Shown here: one piece after another, positions 42,464 to 50,209 of the stretch
Numbering within the stretch: position 1 is the first letter of the stretch
Layout: the number at the start of each line of letters is the position of its first letter
Position numbers and translations under genes: made by a program
Assembly: GCF_015351025.1 (NCBI RefSeq)
Contig: NZ_JADKRV010000008.1
Coordinates: forward strand, 57,935 to 121,934
Length of the DNA: 64,000 bases
Direction of reading: 5' to 3'
Source of the DNA: Curtobacterium sp. VKM Ac-1376
GTDB taxonomy: Bacteria > Actinomycetota > Actinomycetes > Actinomycetales > Microbacteriaceae
Notes under the pieces: model-generated
Seen by the model: the letters and a program-made list of their open reading frames with translations, nothing else
Told to the model about the DNA's origin: nothing
The model's database searches: none

Positions 42464-42505
42464 CCCGCCCGCCCCAGACCGCCAGAGCAGATCCGGAGAA
42501 GGACC

Positions 42506-43738
42506 ATGTCGATCATCAGCGACCTGCGGACCGCCCTGCGGCTCGTCGAGCGACTCCTGACGTCGCGTCGGAGCCGGCGGCAGCTCGCGCGGCGTTTGCC
42601 GTCCGCACCGCAGCCGGTGCCCGGATCGATCGAGATCGCCGTGTACTTCGCCGACGGCCCGGTCAACATGTACCAGGTGCGCCAGTGGTACGCGCCGCTG
42701 GCCGAGCTCGCGAAGTCGCACCCGGTGGCGATCGTCTCGCGGAGTCCGGGGACCATGCTCACCCTGCTGGACGAGTCGCCGGTGCCCGCGGTCTACGCCC
42801 GCCAGGTGGTGGACCTCGAGCAGTTCGTCGACACGCAGGCGCCGAAGATCGTGTTGTACGTCAACCAGAACGCCCGCAACTTCCAGATGATGCGGTACGG
42901 GCGCATGTGGCACGTCTTCGTCAACCACGGCGAGAGCGACAAGATGTACATGACCACGAACCAGTTCAAGGCCTACGACTACGCGTTGATCGCCGGGGAC
43001 GCCGCACGCGACCGCCTGGCCGAGGCGCTGTGGGACTACGACCTGGACGCCCGTACCATCACGATCGGCCGTCCGCAGGCCGACCACTTCGCCGGCGCGG
43101 CACCGTACCCCGACGACGACCGGACCGTGGTGCTGTACGCCCCGACGTGGGAGGGTGACCGGGCCGCCGCCGCCTACGGTTCGATCGCGTCCCACGGCAC
43201 GGCCATCGCTGAGCACGTGCTCGCGTCGCCGCGGCACCGGCTGGTGTACCGCCCGCACCCGCGCAGCGGGGTGTTCGACAGCGACTACCGCGCAGCGCAC
43301 GAGCGGATCCTGGCGGCCATCACGGCTGCGAACGCGGCCGACGCCGCGGCGCACCACCTGTACGACGACGGTGGGGAACTGGGGTGGCAGCTGGCGGATG
43401 CCGACGTGGCGATCACGGACATCAGTGCGATGATCTACGACCGGCTGGCCGTCGGCAAGCCACTCATCGTCACCCGACCGGTGTCGCCCGAGGCCGACGT
43501 CGACGAACGCGGGTACCTGAGCGACGCGAACTGGTTGACGGCCGCCGATGCCCCTTCGGTGCTCGAACGGGTCGACGCTGCGGCGAGCGACGCCGAGCAA
43601 CTGGCGAGGCTGCAGCACTGGGTCCGGCGGTACTTCGGCGACACGACGCCGGGTGCCGCGACCGAGCGGTTCCGCGCGGCCGTCGAATGGCTGCTGGAGC
43701 GCTGGCGGACCGTCGCCGCCGAACGCGGAGGCCGCTGA
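42506..43738 (+). CDS. CDP-glycerol glycerophosphotransferase-like (TagF/TagB) protein
   Basis: This 410-residue protein matches the glycerophosphotransferase domain of teichoic acid primases and polymerases. It shows VNHGESDKMYMTTNQFKAYD (conserved HG...), VVLYAPTWEGD, RLVYRPHPRSG and ADVAITDISAMIYD. It would add glycerol-phosphate or a similar phospho-alditol to a lipid-linked polymer at the inner membrane face. GGAGAAGGA precedes the ATG. It ends the plus-strand arm of the cluster, facing the TagGH exporter genes. Confidence 0.85.
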   Translation: MSIISDLRTALRLVERLLTSRRSRRQLARRLPSAPQPVPGSIEIAVYFADGPVNMYQVRQWYAPLAELAKSHPVAIVSRSPGTMLTLLDESPVPAVYARQVVDLEQFVDTQAPKIVLYVNQNARNFQMMRYGRMWHVFVNHGESDKMYMTTNQFKAYDYALIAGDAARDRLAEALWDYDLDARTITIGRPQADHFAGAAPYPDDDRTVVLYAPTWEGDRAAAAYGSIASHGTAIAEHVLASPRHRLVYRPHPRSGVFDSDYRAAHERILAAITAANAADAAAHHLYDDGGELGWQLADADVAITDISAMIYDRLAVGKPLIVTRPVSPEADVDERGYLSDANWLTAADAPSVLERVDAAASDAEQLARLQHWVRRYFGDTTPGAATERFRAAVEWLLERWRTVAAERGGR

Positions 43739-43780
43739 GCGCGTCCGCGAGCATGCCCGTCCGTGCAGGACGGGGCCGGG

Positions 43781-43820
43781 CCCCGGCATCACGACCGAGA
43801 CCCCGGCATCACGACCGAGA
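43781..43820 (+). repeat. 20-bp tandem duplication
   Basis: CCCCGGCATCACGACCGAGA occurs twice in a row and a third time partially. The stop codon of the small converging gene lies inside the second copy. Confidence 0.85.
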
Positions 43821-44111
43821 CCCCGGGTCGGCCAGTGTCATCCGCCAGAGGTACTCGGAGCGGTCTGGTCGGCGCCACCGGACGATGACGACGCCGGTCT
43901 CCTCGGGGTCGGCTCCGAACACGGCGACGGACATCGAGCGGCCCGGTTCGAGGCGGTGCACGGCGAGCGGGGGAGAGTACCCGTTGCCGAGGTGGGTCAG
44001 GCTGAGGCCGTCGACCGGCTCAGTGCCGGTGTTGACGAGCTGGTACCGGCGGGGGGCGTTCGAGCGATCGATGGTGAACGGGACGGCGTACGCGGGTGGT
44101 GGGTGGTGCAT
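43809..44111 (-). CDS. hypothetical protein, 100 residues
   Basis: I do not recognise this gene. The protein looks like a single beta-sandwich-type domain (YQLVNTGTEPVDGLSLTHLG, VVIVRWRRPDRSEYLWRM) with no signal peptide or membrane helix. Strong third-position GC bias and a TAGCGT -10 (complement of 44119-44124) 7 nt before the ATG support it as real. It lies inside the wall-polymer cluster, between the TagF-like gene and tagH, but points away from the former. Confidence 0.6.
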   Translation of the reverse strand: MHHPPPAYAVPFTIDRSNAPRRYQLVNTGTEPVDGLSLTHLGNGYSPPLAVHRLEPGRSMSVAVFGADPEETGVVIVRWRRPDRSEYLWRMTLADPGSRS

Positions 44112-44228
44112 GGGGGGAACGCTAGGGGGAGGGTCCGACGGTGGTGCCCGGATGTCCCCCTGAGGAACCCGTGGCTGTGGAGTGAGCTTCCGGCGCTCAC
44201 GTCGGTGGAGGGGGAGTACCCCGGTCCG

Positions 44229-44999
44229 TCAGGACCCGTAGTCCGCCGAGTACCGGGCCAGTGCTTCCCCGATCGTGCCGTCGAGCTCCAGGCGGCCCTT
44301 GTCCAGGTACAGGCCGCGGTCGCAGAACCGTCGGAGGTCCTTGTCGCTGTGGGACACGAAAAACAGCGTCCGACCGCCGGCCAGCAGCTGCTCGATCCGC
44401 TTGTAGCACTTCTCACGGAACGCCTTGTCGCCGACCGCCAGGACCTCGTCGACCAGGATGACGGGTTCGTCGAGCCGGGAGATCACCGCGAAGGCGATGC
44501 GGACCTTCATACCGCTCGACAGGTGCTTGTACGGGGTGTCGACGAAGTCGGCGATCTCGGCGAAGTCGATGATCTCGTCGAAGGCATCGCGGATCTCGGC
44601 GCGGGACATGCCGTGCAGGCCGGCGGTCAGGAAGACGTTGTCGCGGACGGTCAGGTCGCCGACGAAGCCGCCGGTGATCTCGATCAGGGGAGCGACCCCG
44701 GCGCCGACGTCGACCCGCCCCTCGTCCGGCAGCATGACCTGTGCCACGAGCTTCAGGAGCGTGGACTTGCCCTGGCCGTTGCGCCCCACCACGCCGATCG
44801 CCTCGCCCGGGCGGACGTCGAACGACACGTTCCGGAGGGCCCAGAACTCGTCGGCGCGCCTGCGCCGGCCTCGTCCGGCGAACAGGTCCTTGAAGTTCCG
44901 GCTCGCCCGACGGTTCCGTTTGAAGCAGATGCCGGCGTCGCGCACTGAGATGACCGGGGCGACGGTCTCGGTGCCTCGGGTCTGGTCGGTCGCGCTCAT
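44229..44999 (-). CDS. tagH: ABC transporter ATP-binding protein, TagH/RfbE type
   Basis: This 256-residue ATPase drives export of lipid-linked polymer with TagG. Walker A is VVGRNGQGKST, the signature is HLSSGMKVRIAF, Walker B is PVILVDEVLAVGD and the H-loop is FFVSHSDKDL. FWALRNVSFDVRPGEAIG is typical of the polysaccharide-export subfamily. It lacks the C-terminal polymer-recognition domain found in some relatives. The ATG at 44999 follows AAGGAG by 6 nt and overlaps the tagG stop; a GTG one codon earlier is possible. Confidence 0.9.
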   Translation of the reverse strand: MSATDQTRGTETVAPVISVRDAGICFKRNRRASRNFKDLFAGRGRRRRADEFWALRNVSFDVRPGEAIGVVGRNGQGKSTLLKLVAQVMLPDEGRVDVGAGVAPLIEITGGFVGDLTVRDNVFLTAGLHGMSRAEIRDAFDEIIDFAEIADFVDTPYKHLSSGMKVRIAFAVISRLDEPVILVDEVLAVGDKAFREKCYKRIEQLLAGGRTLFFVSHSDKDLRRFCDRGLYLDKGRLELDGTIGEALARYSADYGS

Positions 45000-45823
45000 C
45001 ACAGCTCCTTCAGCACACGGTGCTCGCTCCGGCGGAACACGGTGAACCCCACCACCAGGACGATCCCGGTCACGACCACCGAGGCGCCGACCTCGAACCA
45101 GTCGAGCTGTCCGGGGAAGAACGCGGCGCGGTACATGCCGAAGATCCCGGTGAGCGGGTTGACGGCGGCGACGTCACGCAGGGCGGGGGGAAGGGCGTGC
45201 GTGCCGTAGACGATCGGGGACGCGTAGAAGAGGAAGCGCAGCACGAGCTTGGTGGCGCGCTCGAGGTCGCGGAAGAAGACGACGAGCGGCGCGACGATCA
45301 GGCCGAGGCCGTAGACGAGGGCGCACTGCAGCACGATCGCCAGGGGGAAGAACACGACCTGCCAGTGCAGGTGCGCCCCGGTCGCGATCGCGAAGGCAGC
45401 CAGGACAGGCAGGCTCAGCAGGAACTCGATGCCCTTCGACGCGTCGATCCGGGCCACCCATATGGTGCGGGGGATCGTGGTCGAACGGATGAGCTTCGAT
45501 TCCTTGATGAAGGCCCGGGTCGAGTCCGAGACGCCACCGGTGAACCACATCCACGGCAGCAACGCCGACAGCAGGAAGACGATGTACGGTTCTTCACCGA
45601 CGGAGCCACGGTGGAAGACCTGCGTGAAGACGAACCAGTAGATCCCGGACATCACGAGCGGGTCGAGGATCGACCAGACGTACCCCAGCGCGGACGTCGA
45701 GTACCGCACCCGCAGGTCGCGAACCGTCAGCAGCCAGAGGGCTTGACGATAGCGCCGACCGGCGCTCCGGGGTGTCGCGGGTGCGGCAGCCGCAGGCGCG
45801 GTCGGCGCGCTCGCTGTGGTCAC
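44999..45823 (-). CDS. tagG: ABC-2 type polysaccharide export permease, TagG type
   Basis: This 274-residue membrane protein has six hydrophobic segments and the family entry RQALWLLTVRDLRVRYSTSA. ALGYVWSILDPLVM and NPLTGIFGMYRAAFFP follow. It would move undecaprenyl-linked teichoic-acid-type polymer across the membrane with TagH. The GTG at 45823 follows AAGGG; earlier in-frame codons give a Ser/Arg-rich shadow of the neighbouring gene and are rejected. It lies between a nucleotidyltransferase gene (43 nt upstream) and tagH. Confidence 0.9.
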   Translation of the reverse strand: MTTASAPTAPAAAAPATPRSAGRRYRQALWLLTVRDLRVRYSTSALGYVWSILDPLVMSGIYWFVFTQVFHRGSVGEEPYIVFLLSALLPWMWFTGGVSDSTRAFIKESKLIRSTTIPRTIWVARIDASKGIEFLLSLPVLAAFAIATGAHLHWQVVFFPLAIVLQCALVYGLGLIVAPLVVFFRDLERATKLVLRFLFYASPIVYGTHALPPALRDVAAVNPLTGIFGMYRAAFFPGQLDWFEVGASVVVTGIVLVVGFTVFRRSEHRVLKEL

Positions 45824-45866
45824 GGTATCCCTTCGGGCGGAACCGCCGAGGGATCCTGCGGGAGGC

Positions 45867-46562
45867 TCAGGCGAACAGGTTGTTCGCGCGCTCGAGGTCC
45901 TCGGCGAAGTCGATCTCGACCGCGTACAGGTCGGAGATGTCGATCGGCGTCCAGCGTAGCCCGTCCTCGGCGATGGCAGCCTCGATGCCACCCTCGAAGT
46001 ACTCCTGGTCGTCCACGCGACCGAGCTGGCGGATGAGGGCCTGCTTGTCGGCGGCGGACACGTAGTTGATGCCCACGGCCTCGCCGAGCCCACCGACGAC
46101 CTGCTTCGAGAGCTTGTGGATGAACCCCTCGGCATCGACGGTGTACTTGACCTCTTCGTCTGAGACCTTGTCGGTGTTGACACTGACGAAGGAACGGCCC
46201 TCGTCGATCATGTCGGCAGCGCGGACGAGCGCCATCGGGTCGAAGACGACGTCGCCGTTCATCCAGAGGACACCGCTCTTGCCGGTCGCCTTGAGGGCAC
46301 GGAGCAGGCTCTTGGAGGTGTTGGTGGAGTCGTAGGACTCGTTGTAGACGAAGTTCGCGTCGGGGAACGCCTCGACGATGTGCTCCGACTTGTAGCCGAC
46401 GACGATCGTCACGCGGGCGCTCGAACCGAACGCCGCACGGATGTTGTCGAACTGCTGCTGCATGATGGTGCGGCCGTCACTGAGCTCCGTGAGCGGCTTC
46501 GGCAGGCTGCGGCCGAGGCGGCTGCCCATCCCCGCTGCGAGGATCACGATCTGCGTGGTCAT
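45867..46562 (-). CDS. sugar/alcohol-phosphate nucleotidyltransferase (LicC/TarI-like)
   Basis: This 231-residue Rossmann-like NTP transferase begins MTTQIVILAAGMGSRLGRSL and continues with PKPLTEL. WMNGDVVFDP carries the metal-binding Asp and YFEGGIEAA shapes the substrate site. It would make the activated CDP-alcohol used by the CDP-alcohol and TagF-like enzymes of the cluster. A CDP product is inferred. The ATG at 46562 follows AAGGGA. It heads the minus-strand operon nucleotidyltransferase-tagG-tagH. Confidence 0.82.
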   Translation of the reverse strand: MTTQIVILAAGMGSRLGRSLPKPLTELSDGRTIMQQQFDNIRAAFGSSARVTIVVGYKSEHIVEAFPDANFVYNESYDSTNTSKSLLRALKATGKSGVLWMNGDVVFDPMALVRAADMIDEGRSFVSVNTDKVSDEEVKYTVDAEGFIHKLSKQVVGGLGEAVGINYVSAADKQALIRQLGRVDDQEYFEGGIEAAIAEDGLRWTPIDISDLYAVEIDFAEDLERANNLFA

Positions 46563-46863
46563 GCTGGTCCCTTCTGGTGTCCGCCCGCGCACCCCGGGGT
46601 ACGGGCGGGCCTCGTCGAGTCTGCTCTTCCAACGTCCGAGTTGTCCGAGAGCCCGTCGCAGCGACGGAGACCGTCGGTGCAGGAGGGGACTGTCGGATCG
46701 CCCGCTGGAGCAGGTTTCCAAGTGGTGAACACTCCTTCGTGCCCAGGTGAATGATACGGAAACGCCTCTGCTCGGGGTACGGGTCTGCGCGCTTCGTACT
46801 CAATTCGTGACCCTGGGAGGAGGCCGGTCCCCGCCGTCCGGAGAGCGTTGGTACGGTGGGGCG
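46563..46863. other. divergent intergenic region without a gene
   Basis: This 301-bp gap separates the nucleotidyltransferase operon from the ABC exporter operon. The middle (about 46690-46810) is less GC-rich than the flanks and probably holds the operon promoter reading left. Only the right-hand promoter (TACGGT) is clear. No convincing coding frame is present. Confidence 0.5.
46852..46857 (+). promoter_or_regulatory. -10 element of leaderless ABC exporter operon
   Basis: TACGGT ends 6 nt before the ATG at 46864. Confidence 0.5.
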
Positions 46864-48156
46864 ATGGCAGCCCGAGCGGAGAACGAGGACGTGTACGCCA
46901 CGACCGACGCTGCGTGGATGACCGAAGCGAGTGACGCCGACGAGGCGGACGCCGCCGCCGCGCAGGATGACGCGGCCGACGACGACATGGGGGACACGGA
47001 TGCGGACGACGCCTCCGCTGATGGAACGATGACCGACCAGACGGCGGCCACCGACACCGACGAGACGACGGCGGTCGACACGGACACGGCCGACACGGCG
47101 ACGGCCGACACCGAGGCGGGCGCGCGGACGACCGCGGACGCCGCTGCCGCCGGAACGACCACCGCGCCCCGTCCCGCGAAGGCGCGGACCGCGAAGACAC
47201 GCACCAAGCGCCCGACGAAGGCCGCGGGGATGACCAGCACCGAGCCTCCCGGCCAGGCAACCGACGACACGGTGATCGGACGCGCCGACCCCACCACGGG
47301 CGGCGACACGACGACCGACGCGACCGCCGTTTCGGCGGCGCCCGCGAAGAAGCGCGCACCCCGAACCGGGATGCCGAAGCAGCCGCAGAAGCTGCAGCCC
47401 GTCGTGCTCGAGGCGAGCGGCCTCGTGAAGCGCTACGGCCAGACGCTCGCGGTGGACGAGGTCGACCTCGAGATCCGCCAGGGATCGATCTTCGGAGTCG
47501 TCGGCCCGAACGGTGCCGGCAAGACCACGACGCTGTCCATGATCACCGGGCTGCTGCGTCCGGACGCCGGCTCGGTGACCGTGCTGGACCACGACGTGTG
47601 GGCCGACCCGACGGCGGCGAAGCGCAGCCTCGGCGTGCTGCCGGACCGCCTCCGGCTGTTCGACCGGCTCACCGGTGCGCAGCTGCTCTACTACTCCGCA
47701 ACGCTCCGGGGACTCGACGGTGCGACCGCCCGCGAGCGGAGCGCGGACCTCGCCGAGGCCTTCGGGCTGGGCGAGGCCCTCGGGCGACAGGTCGCCGACT
47801 ACTCCGTCGGCATGGCGAAGAAGATCGCGCTGGCCGCCACGCTCATCCACTCGCCGCGGGTGCTGGTGCTCGACGAGCCGTTCGAGTCCGTCGACCCGGT
47901 CAGCGCCGCGACGATCACCGACATCCTCCGCCGCTACACGCGAGGCGGCGGGACGGTCGTGCTCTCCAGCCACTCGATGGAGCTCGTCCAGCGCACCTGC
48001 GACTCGGTCGCGATCATCGTCGGTGGCAAGGTCCTCGCCTCGGGGACCATGGCGCAGGTGCGCGGGCGCAAGAGCCTCGAGGACAAGTTCGTCGAGCTCG
48101 CGGGCGGCCGCGTCGTGGCAGAGAGCATGGAATGGTTGCACAGCTTCTCCGGCTGA
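46864..48156 (+). CDS. ABC transporter ATP-binding protein with long acidic/basic N-terminal extension
   Basis: Residues 190-430 form a normal ABC-2-type ATPase: Walker A VVGPNGAGKTTT (about 213-224), signature YSVGMAKKIALA, Walker B VLVLDEPFESVDP and H-loop SSHSME. In front lies an unusual 170-residue extension, first rich in Asp, Ala and Thr (many acidic residues), then basic (ARTAKTRTKRPTKAAG). It is probably disordered. The signature motif is degenerate (SVGMA for SGGQ). The permease gene starts 25 nt before this one ends. The substrate is unknown. Confidence 0.85.
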   Translation: MAARAENEDVYATTDAAWMTEASDADEADAAAAQDDAADDDMGDTDADDASADGTMTDQTAATDTDETTAVDTDTADTATADTEAGARTTADAAAAGTTTAPRPAKARTAKTRTKRPTKAAGMTSTEPPGQATDDTVIGRADPTTGGDTTTDATAVSAAPAKKRAPRTGMPKQPQKLQPVVLEASGLVKRYGQTLAVDEVDLEIRQGSIFGVVGPNGAGKTTTLSMITGLLRPDAGSVTVLDHDVWADPTAAKRSLGVLPDRLRLFDRLTGAQLLYYSATLRGLDGATARERSADLAEAFGLGEALGRQVADYSVGMAKKIALAATLIHSPRVLVLDEPFESVDPVSAATITDILRRYTRGGGTVVLSSHSMELVQRTCDSVAIIVGGKVLASGTMAQVRGRKSLEDKFVELAGGRVVAESMEWLHSFSG

Positions 48157-49703
48157 GGGCCGACCTGCTCGCGGGCGAGGTCCGCGGCACCGCCCGCCGG
48201 TCCGTCGCCGTCGTGCTCGGCAGCCTCGTCGGACTCCTCGCCGCCCTGTTCGTCGCCGCGCAGATGGTCGGACTCCGCTCGGCGGACCCCGACGTCGCCC
48301 GCGCGGTCATCGTGCCCGTCGGCACCCTGATCGCGTTCGGTTTCACGGTCGTGCCGCTCGTCGTCGGCCGGAGCGACCAACTCGACCCGCGCCGATTCGC
48401 CGTGTTCGGGATCGACCGGCGTCGGCTCACGGTCGGTCTCGCCGTCGCTGGACTCGTCGGTGTTCCCGTGCTCGGTGCCCTCGTCGTCGCTGTGGGGCAG
48501 ACCGTCGCCTGGGCGCGCGACCCCGGACTCGGGCTGCTGGCTGCGCTCGGCGGTCTGCTCGCCGTCGCGACGTGCGCGCTCCTGGTGCGGGTCTGCTGCG
48601 CCGTCGGTTCGCGGCTGATCGGACCGAACCGGTCGCGTGACGCCGGGTGGCTCGTGGCGCTCGTCATCATCGTGCTGTCCATCCCCACGGTCTCGCTGCT
48701 GCTCCGCGCGGACTGGCTCGGCCCGCACGGCGCCGAGATGCAGCGTGTCGCGGACGTCGCGGGCTGGACCCCCTGGGGTGCAGCGTGGGCCGTGCCTGCC
48801 GAGATGGCGAGCGGTCACGTCGGCTCCGGGCTCCTCAAGCTGCTCATCGCGGTCATCGTCGCTGTGCTCCTCGCATGGGCGTGGTGGGCACTGGTCGGCC
48901 GGGCGCTCGAGACCGTCGACGACCGAGCCCGCACCCGTCGGTACCAGGGGCTCGGGTGGTTCGACCGGTTCGGGTCCGCCCCGGTGTCCGCGGTCGCCGC
49001 ACGTGCACTGACGTACTGGGTGCGCGACCCCCGGTACCGCACGTCCTACCTGATCATCCTGTTCGTGCCGCTCGTGGTCATCCCCCTCGGGGTCGCCGGG
49101 GTGCCGTGGCACTGGACCGCCCTGGTCCCGCTGCCGCTCATGGCACTTATCGCCGGGTTCCTGCCGCACAACGACGTCTCGTACGACAACACCGCGGTGT
49201 GGCTGCACGTCGCGTCCGGTGCTCCCGGATGGAGCGATCGGCTCGGCCGCGTCGTCCCCGTGCTGGTCGTGGGCGCGCCCGCGATCGTCGCAGGCGCCGC
49301 GCTGTCCGCACGGCTGTTCGACGACTGGACGGTGTTCCCACTGCTCATCGGTGTGAGTGCGAGTGCGCTGCTGTCCGGGCTCGGGCTGTCGAGCGTGGTC
49401 TCCGTGCTCCTGCCGTACCCCACCGTCCGACCGGGCGACCACCCCTTCCAGCAGCCGCAGGCCGCCGGCGTCACGGCGACGGTCGCGCAGTCGTCCATGG
49501 TGATCGGCATCGTGCTCTGCACGGTCCCCGCGGGCTGGCTCGCCGTCCTGGCGTTCGTGCGGGGCGCCGAGCCGTGGTCGGTGCTGACGCTCGTGGTGGG
49601 CGTCGGGGTCGGGGCGGTCGTGCTCGTCCTCGGGGTGTTCGCCGGCGGACGGCTGTTCGACCGCCGCGGCCCGGACCTGCTCGCCGCCGCGCAGCGCAAC
49701 TGA
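48132..49703 (+). CDS. ABC exporter permease
   Basis: This 523-residue membrane protein has about twelve hydrophobic segments and pairs with the ATPase just upstream. Its ATG lies 25 nt inside that gene (MVAQLLRLRADLLAGEVRGT). It resembles actinobacterial ABC-2-like transporters that lack characterised substrates. The C-terminus ends LLAAAQRN, and the stop codon lies inside a 17-bp tandem repeat that continues downstream. Confidence 0.8.
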   Translation: MVAQLLRLRADLLAGEVRGTARRSVAVVLGSLVGLLAALFVAAQMVGLRSADPDVARAVIVPVGTLIAFGFTVVPLVVGRSDQLDPRRFAVFGIDRRRLTVGLAVAGLVGVPVLGALVVAVGQTVAWARDPGLGLLAALGGLLAVATCALLVRVCCAVGSRLIGPNRSRDAGWLVALVIIVLSIPTVSLLLRADWLGPHGAEMQRVADVAGWTPWGAAWAVPAEMASGHVGSGLLKLLIAVIVAVLLAWAWWALVGRALETVDDRARTRRYQGLGWFDRFGSAPVSAVAARALTYWVRDPRYRTSYLIILFVPLVVIPLGVAGVPWHWTALVPLPLMALIAGFLPHNDVSYDNTAVWLHVASGAPGWSDRLGRVVPVLVVGAPAIVAGAALSARLFDDWTVFPLLIGVSASALLSGLGLSSVVSVLLPYPTVRPGDHPFQQPQAAGVTATVAQSSMVIGIVLCTVPAGWLAVLAFVRGAEPWSVLTLVVGVGVGAVVLVLGVFAGGRLFDRRGPDLLAAAQRN

Positions 49704-49765
49704 CCCGGCAGCGCAACTGACCCGGCAGCGCAACTGACCCGGCAGCGCAACCGACCCGGCAGCGC
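49691..49765 (+). repeat. 17-bp tandem repeat beginning in the permease stop
   Basis: GCAGCGCAACTGACCCG is repeated three times exactly (49691-49741), once with one change (49742-49758), then decays. The first copy holds the last codons and the TGA of the permease gene. Confidence 0.92.
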
Positions 49766-49816
49766 GACCGGCGTGCGCCCAGAGCGCACGCCCGCGCAAC
49801 CGGGAGCGGACCGTCG

Positions 49817-49822
49817 TACCCT
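49817..49822 (+). promoter_or_regulatory. -10 element of leaderless DUF3039 gene
   Basis: TACCCT ends 6 nt before the ATG at 49829. Confidence 0.6.
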
Positions 49823-49828
49823 GGACGC

Positions 49829-50089
49829 ATGAGCATGACGGAACCCGGCGGCGGCCTCGACGTGATGGACCGGGAGCTCGAGAAGCTCCTCGAAGAAGAG
49901 GCGATCGAGCCCGGCGACCACGAGCGGTTCTCGCACTACGTCAAGAAGGACAAGATCCTGCAGTCCGCTCTGTCCGGTAAGCCGGTCAAGGCCCTGTGCG
50001 GGAAGAAGTGGATCCCTGGTCGCGACCCGGAGAAGTTCCCGGTCTGCCCGGACTGCAAGGCGATCTACGAGAAGATGAAGGCCGAGTAG
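49829..50089 (+). CDS. DUF3039 small zinc-ribbon-like protein
   Basis: This 86-residue protein matches DUF3039: ERFSHYVKKDKILQSALSGK, then VKALCGKKWIPGRDPEKFPV and CPDCKAIYEKM. One Cys (CGKK) and the CPDC pair could hold a metal ion. The function is unknown, and the family is restricted to actinobacteria. The start is leaderless, and a perfect hairpin terminates it before the converging pncB gene. Confidence 0.9.
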   Translation: MSMTEPGGGLDVMDRELEKLLEEEAIEPGDHERFSHYVKKDKILQSALSGKPVKALCGKKWIPGRDPEKFPVCPDCKAIYEKMKAE

Positions 50090-50102
50090 GACGGCCCCCG
50101 AG

Positions 50103-50148
50103 ACGGACGGGAGGCCCGTGGCGGCCTCGCCACGGGCCTCCCGTCCGT
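50103..50148. terminator. perfect GGAGGCCCG hairpin between DUF3039 and pncB
   Basis: Two 21-nt arms (50103-50123 and 50128-50148) pair perfectly around a 4-nt loop. It serves both converging genes and is the most regular member of the GGAGGCCCG family. Confidence 0.9.
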
Positions 50149-50209
50149 CCGTCGGTCGCTTCGGCAGCAGAAATGGTCACCAAGCGGCATGCGCGGCGGC
50201 CGCGCGCAC

